Shown here: positions 11,915 through 22,161 of the stretch, in pieces
How positions within the stretch are numbered: position 1 is the stretch's first letter
How the letters are laid out: the number at the start of each line of letters is the position of its first letter
Assembly: GCA_020747015.1 (NCBI GenBank)
Contig: JAGTJM010000022.1
Coordinates: forward strand, 372,001 to 436,000
Length of the DNA stretch: 64,000 nt
Source: Pyrenochaeta sp. MPI-SDFR-AT-0127
Lineage: Eukaryota > Ascomycota > Dothideomycetes > Pleosporales > Cucurbitariaceae
Direction of reading: 5' to 3'
The notes under the pieces: model-generated
What the model was told of the DNA's origin: nothing
Databases searched by the model: none
What the model saw: the letters and a program-made list of their open reading frames with translations, nothing else
Position numbers and translations under genes: made by a program

Positions 11915-13502
11915 TGTGGAGTACGATTTGCTATGATTTGCGAGTCAACAACTAAGGGCTGAGGTAATCGACGGCGAACGTTGGGAGCGGCGCAGTCAGA
12001 CGAGGGAACGGCTTGCAGACCCGCTGCGATGGCTGCAGTTGACAATACTTACGGGAGTGCCTGAGCAAGGCGCTTGAGCAGTGTCATTGCAGCAGTAGGT
12101 GGGTTTTTGTCAATTATCACGCGTTGATATTACTGCTCGTGGCTTGGGGAGGGAGCTGGCGGTGGATCTGGAGCAGGGTATGACGTTCCTGAGCTAGTGC
12201 AGCCAATGGGGAACGGGGGATTCAATATGGGCATTCAAGACAACAAAGAGTTTCATAGGCTGTATCTCGTATTCTGGTGCATGCAGACGGGGTCTGTGGA
12301 TAGAGTCAGAGCTACGTATCGCCCTGCAGATCCGCCTGGACCATGGGTCGCGGGAACCAAGAGCTGTAATACGGCAAATGCTTTGGTCCGTCAGTCGGGT
12401 CATTTTCCGCAATATGCTTCAAGACATTGACTGGCTGCTGTGGGACATCGGGGCCGTGCCGCCAAAGCAAGTTTAGGAAAACGGTCGACATTTGATCAGG
12501 AAGTTCAGAATAGATGGGTGTCGGTCAGCCAGATGGCGAGGTGTGGACATATCCCAGCCCCCCCAGAGACGTCATGTAAGGCATGCAAGGCATGCACTCC
12601 AAGGCAACTTGTGCGAACAGGGTGACGAGCGCTAGGTCTACACAAGTGGAGACTCTTTGCAGAATGAAGAGGGCCTGCGGGAGCGTCGGATCAGGAAACA
12701 TTCATGTCCCGTAATCAACACTCGTAGGGTACTACGCTGACAATGGACTACGCTGCTTGGCAAGTGTTGGAGACATTGGTCAGCGTCGCAGAGGGGCAGG
12801 CGGATAGTCGAATGGCATGTTTAGTTTCGTCGGCGTCTCTGCCCAAGGGAGCGATTGCATCACGCGCAGGGCATTGTGGGAGAAAGGCAATGCATGCATA
12901 GCACACACAGTCTCTCTCTCGCGCGCAAGGACAGCTTGTGGTTTGGGGCGAGTCGCTCTGGCGAGGCTGATGGGGGCGCCGTTGTTTGATGCTCGACGAG
13001 AGGGCGGGCTCTCTGCCCGAGGCCGAAGTGGGTGTGGGTGCGCCTCTCCGCCCGGCGTACTTAAATCCCCAACGCCCGCCCTTCCTTAGTCAAAGCTGCG
13101 TAATCCGCATTTTGGCCAACGGCAATCATCAAAGCACAGGTGAGCTTCCCGCACCCTCGCTCCCCACCACGGGCGCGCAACATCAATGCTGTCGCAACGC
13201 TGCACGCGATCCTTGGCAAGTCATGGAGCTGACGGTCAATGGCCGCCAGGCTAGCTCTTTCACCCTCTGTGCGCCTGCAATTGCTCTCGGCCTCGTCGTC
13301 GCACGTGCAAGGACGTCACCACCATTCCCCGGACAGTGTCCACCTGGGCTACCGTCTCTGCCACCGCTTCCCGCAGCTTTAGCTTCGTGTCGCTCTGCAC
13401 TCTGGCATAGCTGCAAGCCGCCCTAGCTGCACATTGCTCGTTGCTGTCTAATCAACGCCACTGCACCCTCGTCGCGCGACCTTGCCGTCCGTAGCGATTT
13501 GG
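11915..13502. promoter_or_regulatory. Divergent region upstream of kapC
   Basis: The right half (about 12900-13500) is GC- and pyrimidine-rich, with a short TC run near 12910, and forms a long promoter and leader for the bZIP gene. The left part serves the dehydratase gene. ORFs here are short and frame-inconsistent. Confidence 0.4.
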
Positions 13503-14500
13503 ATGAGCCGAATCCTCTATCCCTCGATCCGCAGTGACTCTGGGTATAATATGCAGCAGCCAGGCGCTCAGGTAAGCTGTGCTGACAGTTTCACGCCTAT
13601 TGCTTGCTGACTCTCCCGTTTAGGAGCACAACAAGCCAACCATAGAGATGAGTTAGTCTTCTTCGCCCTGCCAAAGTAGCTCCTGTGGATTACTAACTTG
13701 CTTCGCGATGCAGGCTTAAGAGAACACCTCCTCGCTGCCGGAGCTGGCCAGCCCAGCGTACAGTCTCTACCTCAGCACTCGCACACCGCCGGCCCGCCAC
13801 ACGCCATTGACCCAGCAATCGCAGGCAGTGCCTACCAAATGAGTGCCGGCGACCCCAACGATGGAAATACGAGCGAGGGTCGCTCCAAGGGCCGGAGAGA
13901 ATTGTCCACTTCCAAACGTGCTGCACAAAATCGCGCTGCCCAAGTATGTACCCTTTGCGCATTCCAGTAAACCTATGCTAAACCTCGCAGCGCGCCTTCC
14001 GTCAACGCAAGGAGGAGTACATCAAGCAGCTCAAGGACCAAGTCAAGGAGTTTGAGCAGCTATGCGAGTTGTACAAGACCCTTCAGACCGAGAATTACCA
14101 ACTGCGCGACTACATCATCAACCTCCAGTCGCGCCTGCTCGAGACCCAGGGTGAGATCCCACCTGCGCCTGCCGGTGTTGACCTCAACCGACCGCATGGC
14201 GACCCTTCAAGCTTGAATCAGGCCCAGCCACAACAATCACAACATCAGCAGCAGCCTGAGCAGCCGCAGCCGCAGCAGAGTCCGAACAGTAATAACGGCG
14301 GCCTTTCTGAGCGACAGATCGGCGAGCTACAAATGGCGGCGCAAGCTGCAGCGGCAGCCCAACACGGCACACATGGAAATAAGCATCCCAACTCAGAGGG
14401 CTCCTACGACTACGCTGAGAAGCGCCAAAAGGTCGACGAGTCGCCGCAAGGTCAGCACTCTTCGTCGCCCTCCATCTACCCCAACCCAAATGCTTATTGA
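13503..14500 (+). CDS. kapC: bZIP transcription factor of the KapC/AP-1 type
   Basis: Four exons (13503-13571, 13624-13651, 13714-13943, 13991-14500) give 278 residues. An in-frame methionine at 13551 is an alternative start. The last intron interrupts the basic region, and the join restores KRAAQNRAAQ followed by RAFRQRKEEYIK, a complete AP-1-like basic motif. It continues into the leucine zipper (LKDQVKEFEQLCELYKTL, then ENYQLRDYI) and INLQSRLLE. This ELSTSKRAAQNRAAQ...YQLRDYI sequence is characteristic of Aspergillus KapC and its relatives. The C-terminus has Gln/Pro runs and an AEKRQK basic patch. It should bind DNA as a dimer in the nucleus. The 28-nt second exon is unusually small but keeps the frame. 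Confidence 0.92.
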
Positions 14501-16041
14501 AAGCCAGTCGGTTCGATCCACGGCTTACCAGTATCCTAGGCTCAGGTACTTCTACGGATTACGATACCTTTGTCAATGAGCTTCAGCAGTCCAACAAATA
14601 GGATGCCTGCTCTCCGCTACTGTGTCCCTGCCCACGGCCGGTTGACAGTCGGACTTTTCCTTGTTGTCGCTTAATCTGTTTCCTAATCCTTCATCTTACG
14701 ATGTCATGCATAGGTACCCGAGACGTTTCTACAGCCCGGGTTGGCGGTGTTCTCTGTACTAGGCGTCTGGAGCATGTTGCACTACCATATACTCATTTTT
14801 AGTAACTTCGCCATCCTCTTGTTTACAAGATCGTAGGGTATTTGTCGGAGTTTCCCTTCGACGAAGAGGGCCGTGTCGTCATTTGTTTTTCGGTGCAGAG
14901 ACAGCTGTAACGCTTCGGGCTTTAACAGACCCTTCAAGTAGCGCTTCGGCTACTTCAATACCACAATCACCCTTCAAATGCTTCTCCGTGAATTACCCTT
15001 ACATACTGAAAACAACCGTGGTATACCTTCCATCGCCGCCAAGAACTCATTATATAAGCCAATGCTTAGTGAGATTCCAAGGGGCTTGATGAGTAAGATG
15101 TATCTCCTGATCTTCCTCTCGCAACGCACCCACCCATGAACAAAGGCCAAAAAGCCAGCCCATTTCTTTGCAACATTTGATCCTCGCACCCTCCAAAAGG
15201 GAAAGTGATAAGACATTCCTCCTGCAGGAAAAGAACGTACCTAAGTTAGACTGACGCAGCATCCCGCTAAACTCATATCCCCCCAATGGCGAGCACGTTT
15301 TTTTTTTTGCCTCCACAAAGGCACACCGAGTATAAATCTCTCTCTTGGCAACATCAGCCCATCTGGCGCAGAACTAGCGTAATTCCCGATCCATGCAAAA
15401 AGTAACCATGGTAGTCTTGGATCGCGAGGGGGCAACGTCACCACCAAGTCCAAGTCTACCCATTCCCCAGTGCATCTGGGTCAGATTATTACCAAACACC
15501 GCTTTGGATATTCAGCTTCTGTGCTATCAGCTGCGGCTGATGCTTTGGATGAACGGGGAGGGGGGATGATTGTGTCGATTACCAGGGTCCTGATTAGGTA
15601 AGGTGGTGTTTGGAAGGAGGGGGTGGTTAGGTTCAATGCTGAACATACGCACAAGAGTGACGTTGCGTGCGTGCGAGTTCAGTTGCTAGCGCTGTTTGGT
15701 CGGCGTGAGGTTCTCACAACACCAGCACCTTGAAGGGGCTGTAACAATCTTTTGAGACAAGCAATGTTCGTAGATTAACAGATCGGGGTAATACATGGAT
15801 GGAGTATATATAAAAAAAGAGAGAGAAAAAAAAATAGTAGTAGGAGTGGAGCAGAAGATGGCACAGGAGCGCGAAAATTGAATATGGCTCTTTTGTGATG
15901 AGCACCTCATGGCAGATGTCCAAAAAGCCCATGTTGTACATCCGAACCCCCATAAAGTCCGTTATAACGCCGCGCAATGCTTGATGTATGTGTGTATCGT
16001 CACCGCGTGTCCGCCCTCTTTGAGGTACTGATAGACTTTGT
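14501..16041. other. Convergent intergenic region
   Basis: This spacer holds the 3' flanks of kapC and the heme lyase gene. Low-complexity purine tracts occur around 15809-15836. ORFs of 60-90 codons show nothing recognisable. Confidence 0.4.
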
Positions 16042-17169
16042 TTAATTGTACTGCCTCCTCTTTGAGTTCAACTCCTCCTCCTTTGCCTTCTTCGCTTCTT
16101 CAAGCTTTCGAATCTCTCTCGCGACACCGCCGCTAGCTGTCCACCTGCGCCAGTGTTAGCTCCAAATTGTACCATACTCAGCCAGATCTCAGTACTTACC
16201 AAGTATCAGTTCCCCATCTGACAATCCGCTCCGCAGCTCCTGTCGGTCCATCGATCGCCGGCCTTACGTCCAGGAAGAAGACTGGCTCGCCCGTGGGCTC
16301 CGGCTCACCCTCATAGTAGTCTATCACGTACCGAACCTCTTTGCAGCCCTTCTCGTCGCACCTCTGCACATACCAATCGTGTCGATCAAATGGCGGTGCA
16401 GTACCGTATTTCTCCGGCATCGCCCAGCCAAGCCATTGCAGGATCTGGCTCTTCGGTGTCGGTTCGTCAGGACGGCCTGTGAAGCGGAGGAGTTTCGGAG
16501 GTGGAATATCTGCTTGGTTCCAAGTCGTTGTATCAAAGGGGTCTTCTGCAGTGCCTAGAGTCAAATTTGCGCGTTCTTCGCCCTTTGCACAGATGCGGTA
16601 TCCTTCCATGATGCCGCGCGAGAAGCGTCGCTCCCAGCCCATAATCTCGGCCCACGCGCCCTCATTTAGGAAATTGTGCACGCCGACCATGGATTCCACG
16701 GCGTCAATGGGCGTGTCGGTGTAGCCTTTGCGGAGCATGGCATTATACATTTGCTGGGGTGATGGATACTCCCAGAGCGAGCCATCGCCTTTGGGGATTG
16801 TAGAGCGTTCGCGGTCGAGGGGCAGAGTCTCCGACTGTGTATCTGCACGCTTGTTTGACAGCTCAAAAGGCATGTTGTTGAGGGGATTTAGGCGGGAGAG
16901 AAGGCCTGTCTTTGGCGGCGCGGTAGCCGATGAGGATCCTTCTGAGCCGTTGGGAGGGACATAAGGACAGGCGCCTTGAGGCGTTTTCTCTGCGACGACG
17001 GGCGGTGTTGCTTTCTTGTGCATTGGACATGATGGCTAGGAAGCTGTTAGATGCGTAGACGAAGGAAGACAGATGGAGACCGTACAGGAGGCTCTGCGTT
17101 GCCTCGCGGCATAGGATGCGGCGCAACGGGTGCGGAAGGTGCAGTTTCTGCCCAAAACCAACCCATCAT
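16042..17169 (-). CDS. CYT2: Holocytochrome c synthase (cytochrome c/c1 heme lyase)
   Basis: Three exons (17086-17169, 16200-17035, 16042-16144) give 340 residues. The first exon restores the typical N-terminus MGWFWAET; ATG codons at 17169 and 17166 are both possible. The protein holds two Cys-Pro heme-binding motifs (SCPMHKK and ACPYVPP). The core includes WEYPSPQQMYNAM, ESMVGVHNFLNEGAW and FDRHDWYVQRC, all family landmarks, and the invariant-type VRYVIDYYEGEPEP..LDVRPAIDGPTGAAER. The last join restores RWGTDTWWTASGG plus a Lys/Glu-rich tail. The enzyme attaches heme to apocytochrome c or c1 in the mitochondrial intermembrane space. The C-terminal layout suits the Cyt2 subgroup more than Cyc3, but I cannot prove the substrate. 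Confidence 0.92.
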
Positions 17170-17474
17170 GAAATCTGATCGTATAGAAGAAGGAAATGCG
17201 GCGGTAGAGACGTATAAAGGTAAAGGCTAGGGAAGATGCGACGGGTGGCGGAGATTGTCGGGAGAAACTTTTGGTGCAGGGTCCTCGTCGTCATCGGTCT
17301 CAGCAACACCTGCCGCACTCCGATTGGTTCCGCATAGCACAGCAAGTGAATTGAACATTTTGAGTCTAGATGGATTTGCGAATAGTGTATTCTACTTTCG
17401 TAGTAACGCGTTCAAATATCTTGTATTCATACACATCCTAACGATAATCTCTCTCGACTGCAACAAACCTTTTT
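17170..17474. promoter_or_regulatory. Short spacer, promoter of heme lyase gene
   Basis: About 305 bp between the heme lyase start and the end of the YIP1 gene on the same strand. No repeat or RNA gene was seen. Confidence 0.4.
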
Positions 17475-18654
17475 TCAAGTACCCGCTACCTTTGCCAATT
17501 GACCAGTTCCTCTCGAGCTGAAGATGGCCATGATACCAAAACTGCCGTAAAATAGGACCATAGGATACGCAACAAGACCTCTCATTGAAGTCATACGTCC
17601 TGAATATGTCAGTATACAATCAAAATGGGCAAGGGAAATCGAGACTTACCAACAACTGTGAACATCGAACTTGAGGAATAAGCGCACCACATAATCGCGA
17701 GGCTGGTGAGGAGGTATCCGAAGAGGCCGTCCAAGGGTATAATAATTCCAAAGATTGCAACGAGCACGAGAGGAAGCAGGCAGTAACCCAAAACAGAAGC
17801 CGATCGTGGAAACGTCAAGGATGACCCGAGGTGGGAGCCACTATGGCCATGGTCTCCGGGCGCCGCCTCAGCGGCATTTACGGGCGGTGACATGAGTGAG
17901 AGAATTTGGTGAAGAAGAATGGTGCCTACGAAGGCCAGACCTATATAGCTATTAGCTTTAGTTCGCTGTGATGGTAAAATTAGGCCTACCGTAAATGTAG
18001 CCGAAGTGGAGCTTGCCGGACAGCTGTAATACTTTAGTCCTGTTCACTCATTCTTATATTTCAAAACTTACCAGCAATGATGTGCCGAATATCAAGAAGA
18101 AAAGTATAGGTCCCGCTACATCGCTATCGTCCATGATGTGCTGATCGATTCTTCCAAATGGGTTCAATACAGCCAGTGTCTGCATCTACAGTCAGCACCA
18201 TATACCAAGAAACAACAAGTAGCCACCATATACCTTCATCTGTATGTGCCGAAAGTTCACTCCTAGCTCTTCCACTACAAATTGTCAGTTCGTCGAATGT
18301 ATTCGCGGGGTTGGGGATGCTAACACAAGGGCGGCTCTCCTTCGTATCTGCTTCGAATCAGTAAGTTGTCTCTGCTCTAGCCGATTCGACATACCCTTCT
18401 GTGCCAAACGCTGCAAGCCAGCCAGTGCGCAGACCTGACACGCCCATGCCCATCTGCCCACTCACTCCGGGTGCCGAGAACCCCGCTCCGTACTGTGCTG
18501 GATACGCTTGACTCTGAGATGCGCCATAGCCCGCTTGAAACGGTGTTGAATGACCAGAGACGGGTTGATTCGAAAACGACGAGGAGTAGAACTGGAGGTT
18601 TTGTGCGTTTCCACCGCCGTATTGTGGGTTCTGTCCGTAGCCGTATTGTGCCAT
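17475..18654 (-). CDS. YIP1: Yip1 family ER-Golgi membrane protein
   Basis: Seven exons (18395-18654, 18325-18347, 18234-18274, 18072-18179, 17990-18023, 17650-17940, 17475-17599) encode 293 residues. The short exons of 23, 41 and 34 nt all keep the frame, and together they rebuild the Yip1 core: EGEPPLLEELGVNFRHIQMK, then DDSDVAGPILFFLIFGTSLL, then LSGKLHFGYIYGLAFVGT. The C-terminal half has membrane segments (LGYCLLPLVLVAIFGIIIP, then LLTSLAIMWCAYSSSSMF) and the final GLVAYPMVLFYGSFGIMAIF. The N-terminus is Gln/Gly/Tyr-rich and cytosolic. Yip1 binds Ypt/Rab GTPases and is required for COPII vesicle transport. It is the most intron-dense gene here after the GH55 gene. Confidence 0.93.
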
Positions 18655-19402
18655 GGTTGCAGTTTTGTACCTTCGCGAGGAGTTGGTAACCGAAAATAAG
18701 CGCTGTTGTGTAGCAGTCTGGCTAGAGTGGTAATGTGGAAGCCTGGCGAAGCTTTGGCGGGATTGGTTTGGGGGGAAGATAATACGTGGAGCGAGCGTGT
18801 ACGTCACTGGCTGTGGTTGAGCAGATAAAGACAGATGGCGGTATTTGCGCAAAGTAAGATGCAATACAAGGCTGACTCGCCGGAGTTAGCGTAAAGAAGC
18901 AATTGCAAGTTGTGGCTCTAGAAGCTCAAAATGGCAGCAACATGTCTTCGTGTCGCTTCTCGGGGTTGCGTGGAGCTGATTCGCCGACTCTACGCAACAC
19001 AGTCACGTGCAAGAATCATGCATGCCTTACACTACACGTTTGATTCAACATACCGGTGGCAACAGATTGATAAAATGGAGTCTCGTGAAAAAGGATTCTA
19101 AGGATACCGTCAAGATATTACGTAGACATAATCTCGTCTGAGAAATTTGCTAAGGCATCAAGGCCATTGAACGGTGGATTGGGGACTAGACCTCACAAGC
19201 ACAATTTCCAGAAGCATGTTCAAGTTTGATAATTGTATCAACAAGGGTGAGAGGGGTATCTGATATGAAAGCTAAGAAGAGAGTCGTCAATGATATCCAG
19301 AACCTGCCAGAAGTCCTTTGATCAAGATGCAATTCGTAATCGTTTCCCAAACCTACAGGCATCCAACATAAGTGCATTATAATCATTTCCTTACTGAATT
19401 GC
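18655..19402. promoter_or_regulatory. Upstream region of YIP1
   Basis: This region lies between YIP1 and the Cys-rich exons, both on the minus strand. It is unremarkable; no ORF with coding character was found. Confidence 0.35.
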
Positions 19403-19843
19403 TCAGTACATTTCGACTGTCCGTCGAGAAGTGTAGTTGCACCAATCACACTGCGAGAGCGTTAATCAAGCGTAGACTTAGATTCAGGAGGATATTCTTA
19501 CCATTGTCTCCGAAGAAGCATCATTGTCCTCTCGACAATACTCATTCTGGCATTTCTTGCAAGTACGGATAAAAAGCTCTTTACAGCTAATGCACTGTGC
19601 CACGTTAGGTTGGATGATGACGGATATCAAGGGGCATCTTACAGTATGGCCACAGCCAAAGCAGTCACGTCTTACGCCGATGATCTGTGTTTGTTCGCGT
19701 CAGCCTATTTCTAGTTCAAAGATGGAGCACATACCTTGGCGCGCAAGTGCCAGGTTTCCAGGTGCAATTATCCAATAGCCAGGCTCTACGGACCAGTCTT
19801 GGAGACTGACTTCCGGATTCCAGCTACATTGTAACAGCGTCAT
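19403..19843 (-). CDS. Small Cys-rich zinc-finger exons, separate gene or C-terminal extension
   Basis: Three exons are well supported by splice signals: 19643-19684, 19502-19594 (CTAAC branch and CACAG acceptor before it) and 19403-19450. Joined, they give RRDCFGCGHTCISCKEL, then IRTCKKCQNEYC, then SETMCDWC, a nine-cysteine pattern that looks like a zinc-binding module, and end at a stop at 19403. The first exon is uncertain. An ATG at 19843 followed by a GTCAGT donor at 19810 joins in phase and would give 71 residues. A longer open stretch to a GTATGT donor near 19735 does not join in phase. The ATG lies in the same frame as the F-box ORF upstream, separated by one UGA (see findings). Confidence 0.5.
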
Positions 19844-19882
19844 GGTAGGGCCATTGTCTCTCGCGCGCCAAGGTAAATCCAG

Positions 19883-21244
19883 TCATCCCCACATCCCGTT
19901 GCTGCCAGCGCCTGACATCATCTCGCTAACCAGGCAGTGATCAACGCAGAGGCCTATATGTACCTTGATGGTTTGCTTTGGGACAAGCTGGCTAGTCCCA
20001 TTGGATTGGATGCTCTCCGTAAGCTCGGTTTGCTGCAGTTCGGTTCGTTGGGCAATAGTTGATCCAGTATAGCAGCCCTCGTCCCACCACTTGTGGCACC
20101 TCTCGCACCAGCGGCCCTTGAGGCAGTCCTCACATCGAACGTAAAGAGGCTGAGGGGGAGACCCATCAACCGTATGCGGTATCTGAGCAGCTCGAATAGA
20201 GCTCCCGTGAAGTGGGACCGGGCTGAGAAGGGGAAGTTGAGATGGTGGAGAGTATCCGAACACGGCCGGGCCTTCAGGACAAGATTGGCACGACTCGCAG
20301 CCAGCTGGTCCTAGCGCAACTGTTGCAATTGTGGGCCGAAGAAACGAAGCAGGATGAAGATGTCCATCAGCGGTGCCGTCCCGAATGTAGGCTTTGCTGG
20401 GGTCGTGACGTGGGCCTCTACATAGAACGGCGTCAAAGGCGACAATGCCTTCGCATGCTTGGAGGATTTCTGCCCATTCTGGAGACGGCCGCTTTGGCAT
20501 CATCTTGCCAGAAGACTGATACCACTTGTCCTCGACCCGCGCCAGCGCGGCGTTCAATGCCTCTGATGACTTTTGGTTCCACTCTGCGCCAATCTGAGCT
20601 CCTTGCGAAGACATTACTCCTCGAGAGGCAGAAGCCGAGAATTTGGTCATGGTCGGTGACGGAGGAAGCGGCATTGGATTGCGAGGCCCAAAGAGGTAGA
20701 TGCCCTTTACTCGAGGAGTGCCCGCGGGTCTCGAGGGCCGGACCGCATATCTGAGGTACTGTTGTAGCTTCCTCTCGTTCAAGTGCTTGACCTCGCGGAT
20801 GGAGAGGATGCGGACATTGTATCTCTCTTCGGTGAGGAGCTCTTTGACCAGCTCTGCTGTCACGCTGAGGCCGTCTAGCACCAGAGTGTATACGTTGCGC
20901 AAGAGGTGTAGTTTCTCCAGTTTGAAGAAGATGCCACGCAGAGGTCCAGAGTAGAATTCATCTTCGGACAGGGCTTCGTCCATACGCTCAGAGCGCCAAC
21001 TGATTCCGCCAGCATCGAGCGGGCCATCAAAGGGAACAATGGCGGACTTGACTGGGGAGAGGTCGAGGTAGCGGAAGGCTTCGGGGGATTGGAGGATGAC
21101 GTGATGGAGAGCTTTTGAGGTCCTGGAGAGATTGCGGAGAGCAGAGACGGGCAGGTAGGGCGCAGTTTGGCGCAGGATCAAGGTGTTGGAGAGCAGGTCG
21201 GCCAGGGAGGTGGGGAGATGATCAGAGAAGATGGTAGGACCCAT
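19883..21244 (-). CDS. F-box-type protein with C-terminal Cys cluster
   Basis: A single exon; the start at 21244 has a strong context (GCAGCCATGG), while an upstream in-frame ATG at 21283 is poorer. The N-terminus reads as an F-box-like helix set (LADLLSNTLILRQTAPYLPVSALRNLSRTSKALHHVI). The middle has leucine-rich alternation (LVLDGLSVTAELVKELL, then YNVRILSIREV). The C-terminal ~120 residues are rich in cysteine: CESCQSC, then VRCEDCLKGRWCERCHKWW, and finally IGLCVDHCLVSEMMSGAGSNGMWG. It is expected to act as the substrate receptor of an SCF ubiquitin ligase; the substrate is unknown. It is divergent from the Ufd1-like gene at 22162. The reading frame reopens directly after its stop. Confidence 0.8.
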   Translation of the reverse strand: MGPTIFSDHLPTSLADLLSNTLILRQTAPYLPVSALRNLSRTSKALHHVILQSPEAFRYLDLSPVKSAIVPFDGPLDAGGISWRSERMDEALSEDEFYSGPLRGIFFKLEKLHLLRNVYTLVLDGLSVTAELVKELLTEERYNVRILSIREVKHLNERKLQQYLRYAVRPSRPAGTPRVKGIYLFGPRNPMPLPPSPTMTKFSASASRGVMSSQGAQIGAEWNQKSSEALNAALARVEDKWYQSSGKMMPKRPSPEWAEILQACEGIVAFDAVLCRGPRHDPSKAYIRDGTADGHLHPASFLRPTIATVALGPAGCESCQSCPEGPAVFGYSPPSQLPLLSPVPLHGSSIRAAQIPHTVDGSPPQPLYVRCEDCLKGRWCERCHKWWDEGCYTGSTIAQRTELQQTELTESIQSNGTSQLVPKQTIKVHIGLCVDHCLVSEMMSGAGSNGMWG

Positions 21245-22161
21245 GGCTGCACGCGTTGGGCATACCAGAAGACAAGACGACAAGGAGACGGCGGGAGGTC
21301 AGACGGGTACTCACCAGGTCTTTATTGCTTTATTGCAGTGTGGGACAACAGATCAAACAGGCACGTGCCCCTGGCCTGGCCCTGCAGAGGTGTGTTGAGC
21401 AAAAGGAACAACTAATGGAGGTTGAGACGCTGCAAGAAGGATGGGGTGGAGGCATGTATGTGGATCCTGGCGGCGATCGGACCCTGGAGGCGTAGCTTGG
21501 ACGGCTTTGCAGCCATGAAACGCGGCATCGCCATGGACATCGGGCCTGGTTGAAGCAGGGAATGGAACACAATTGCACAGCCAAGCCCGCCATCGAGGCC
21601 GTGAGCTTAAATCATGGAAACAGCCTAAAACAGTCGTCGTCGTCGACATGGCGGGCAAGCGAGGCGACGGAGCGGCGACGGGGGCCGACTACGGTATCGT
21701 GGCCTGCACCCCCCACGGCGAGCCGGTTTACACCAAAGCATCAACAGATGGAAACTCAGGCCAACGGGTGAGATTGCGTGATGGCTGTTCCTCCCCACGG
21801 CCCGAGATGCCAGAGGCTGGAGGCTGGCCGAGAGACCTTCCACGACAGATGCTAGCCTCGCCTGGAGACCGAGCCCGCTGCGTCCGCCCGCCGTTGCTAC
21901 GCTGTCCTGAGGCAGCGTGTGTTGCAACGCGGTGGGCTCGCCTTGTCCTTTATCGATAAGCGCGGGCGGGCCGCAGTGACGCCAGCGCCCGCCCAAACGC
22001 GTCCGAAGCTTCGAGCAAAGGCAGAGCCGCATGTGTCAGCGAATGCGTCGCCATCCAGAGCCAGCACTCGCTAGTTGGTGGTAGATACATAACGCTCGAC
22101 AGCGACAGCCGCCGTCCCTTCCTTTTACCTGATGCCTTCGTGACCACAGCACCAACACACC
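21245..22161. promoter_or_regulatory. Divergent region between F-box and Ufd1-like genes
   Basis: A 917-bp GC-rich spacer that must contain both promoters. ORFs in it (up to 135 codons) overlap each other on both strands with no domain and are taken as chance in GC-rich sequence. Confidence 0.4.

Noticed and set aside
14505..14520. tRNA B-box-like GGTTCGATCC
   Set aside because: No A box and no cloverleaf could be formed around it; it lies just after the kapC stop.
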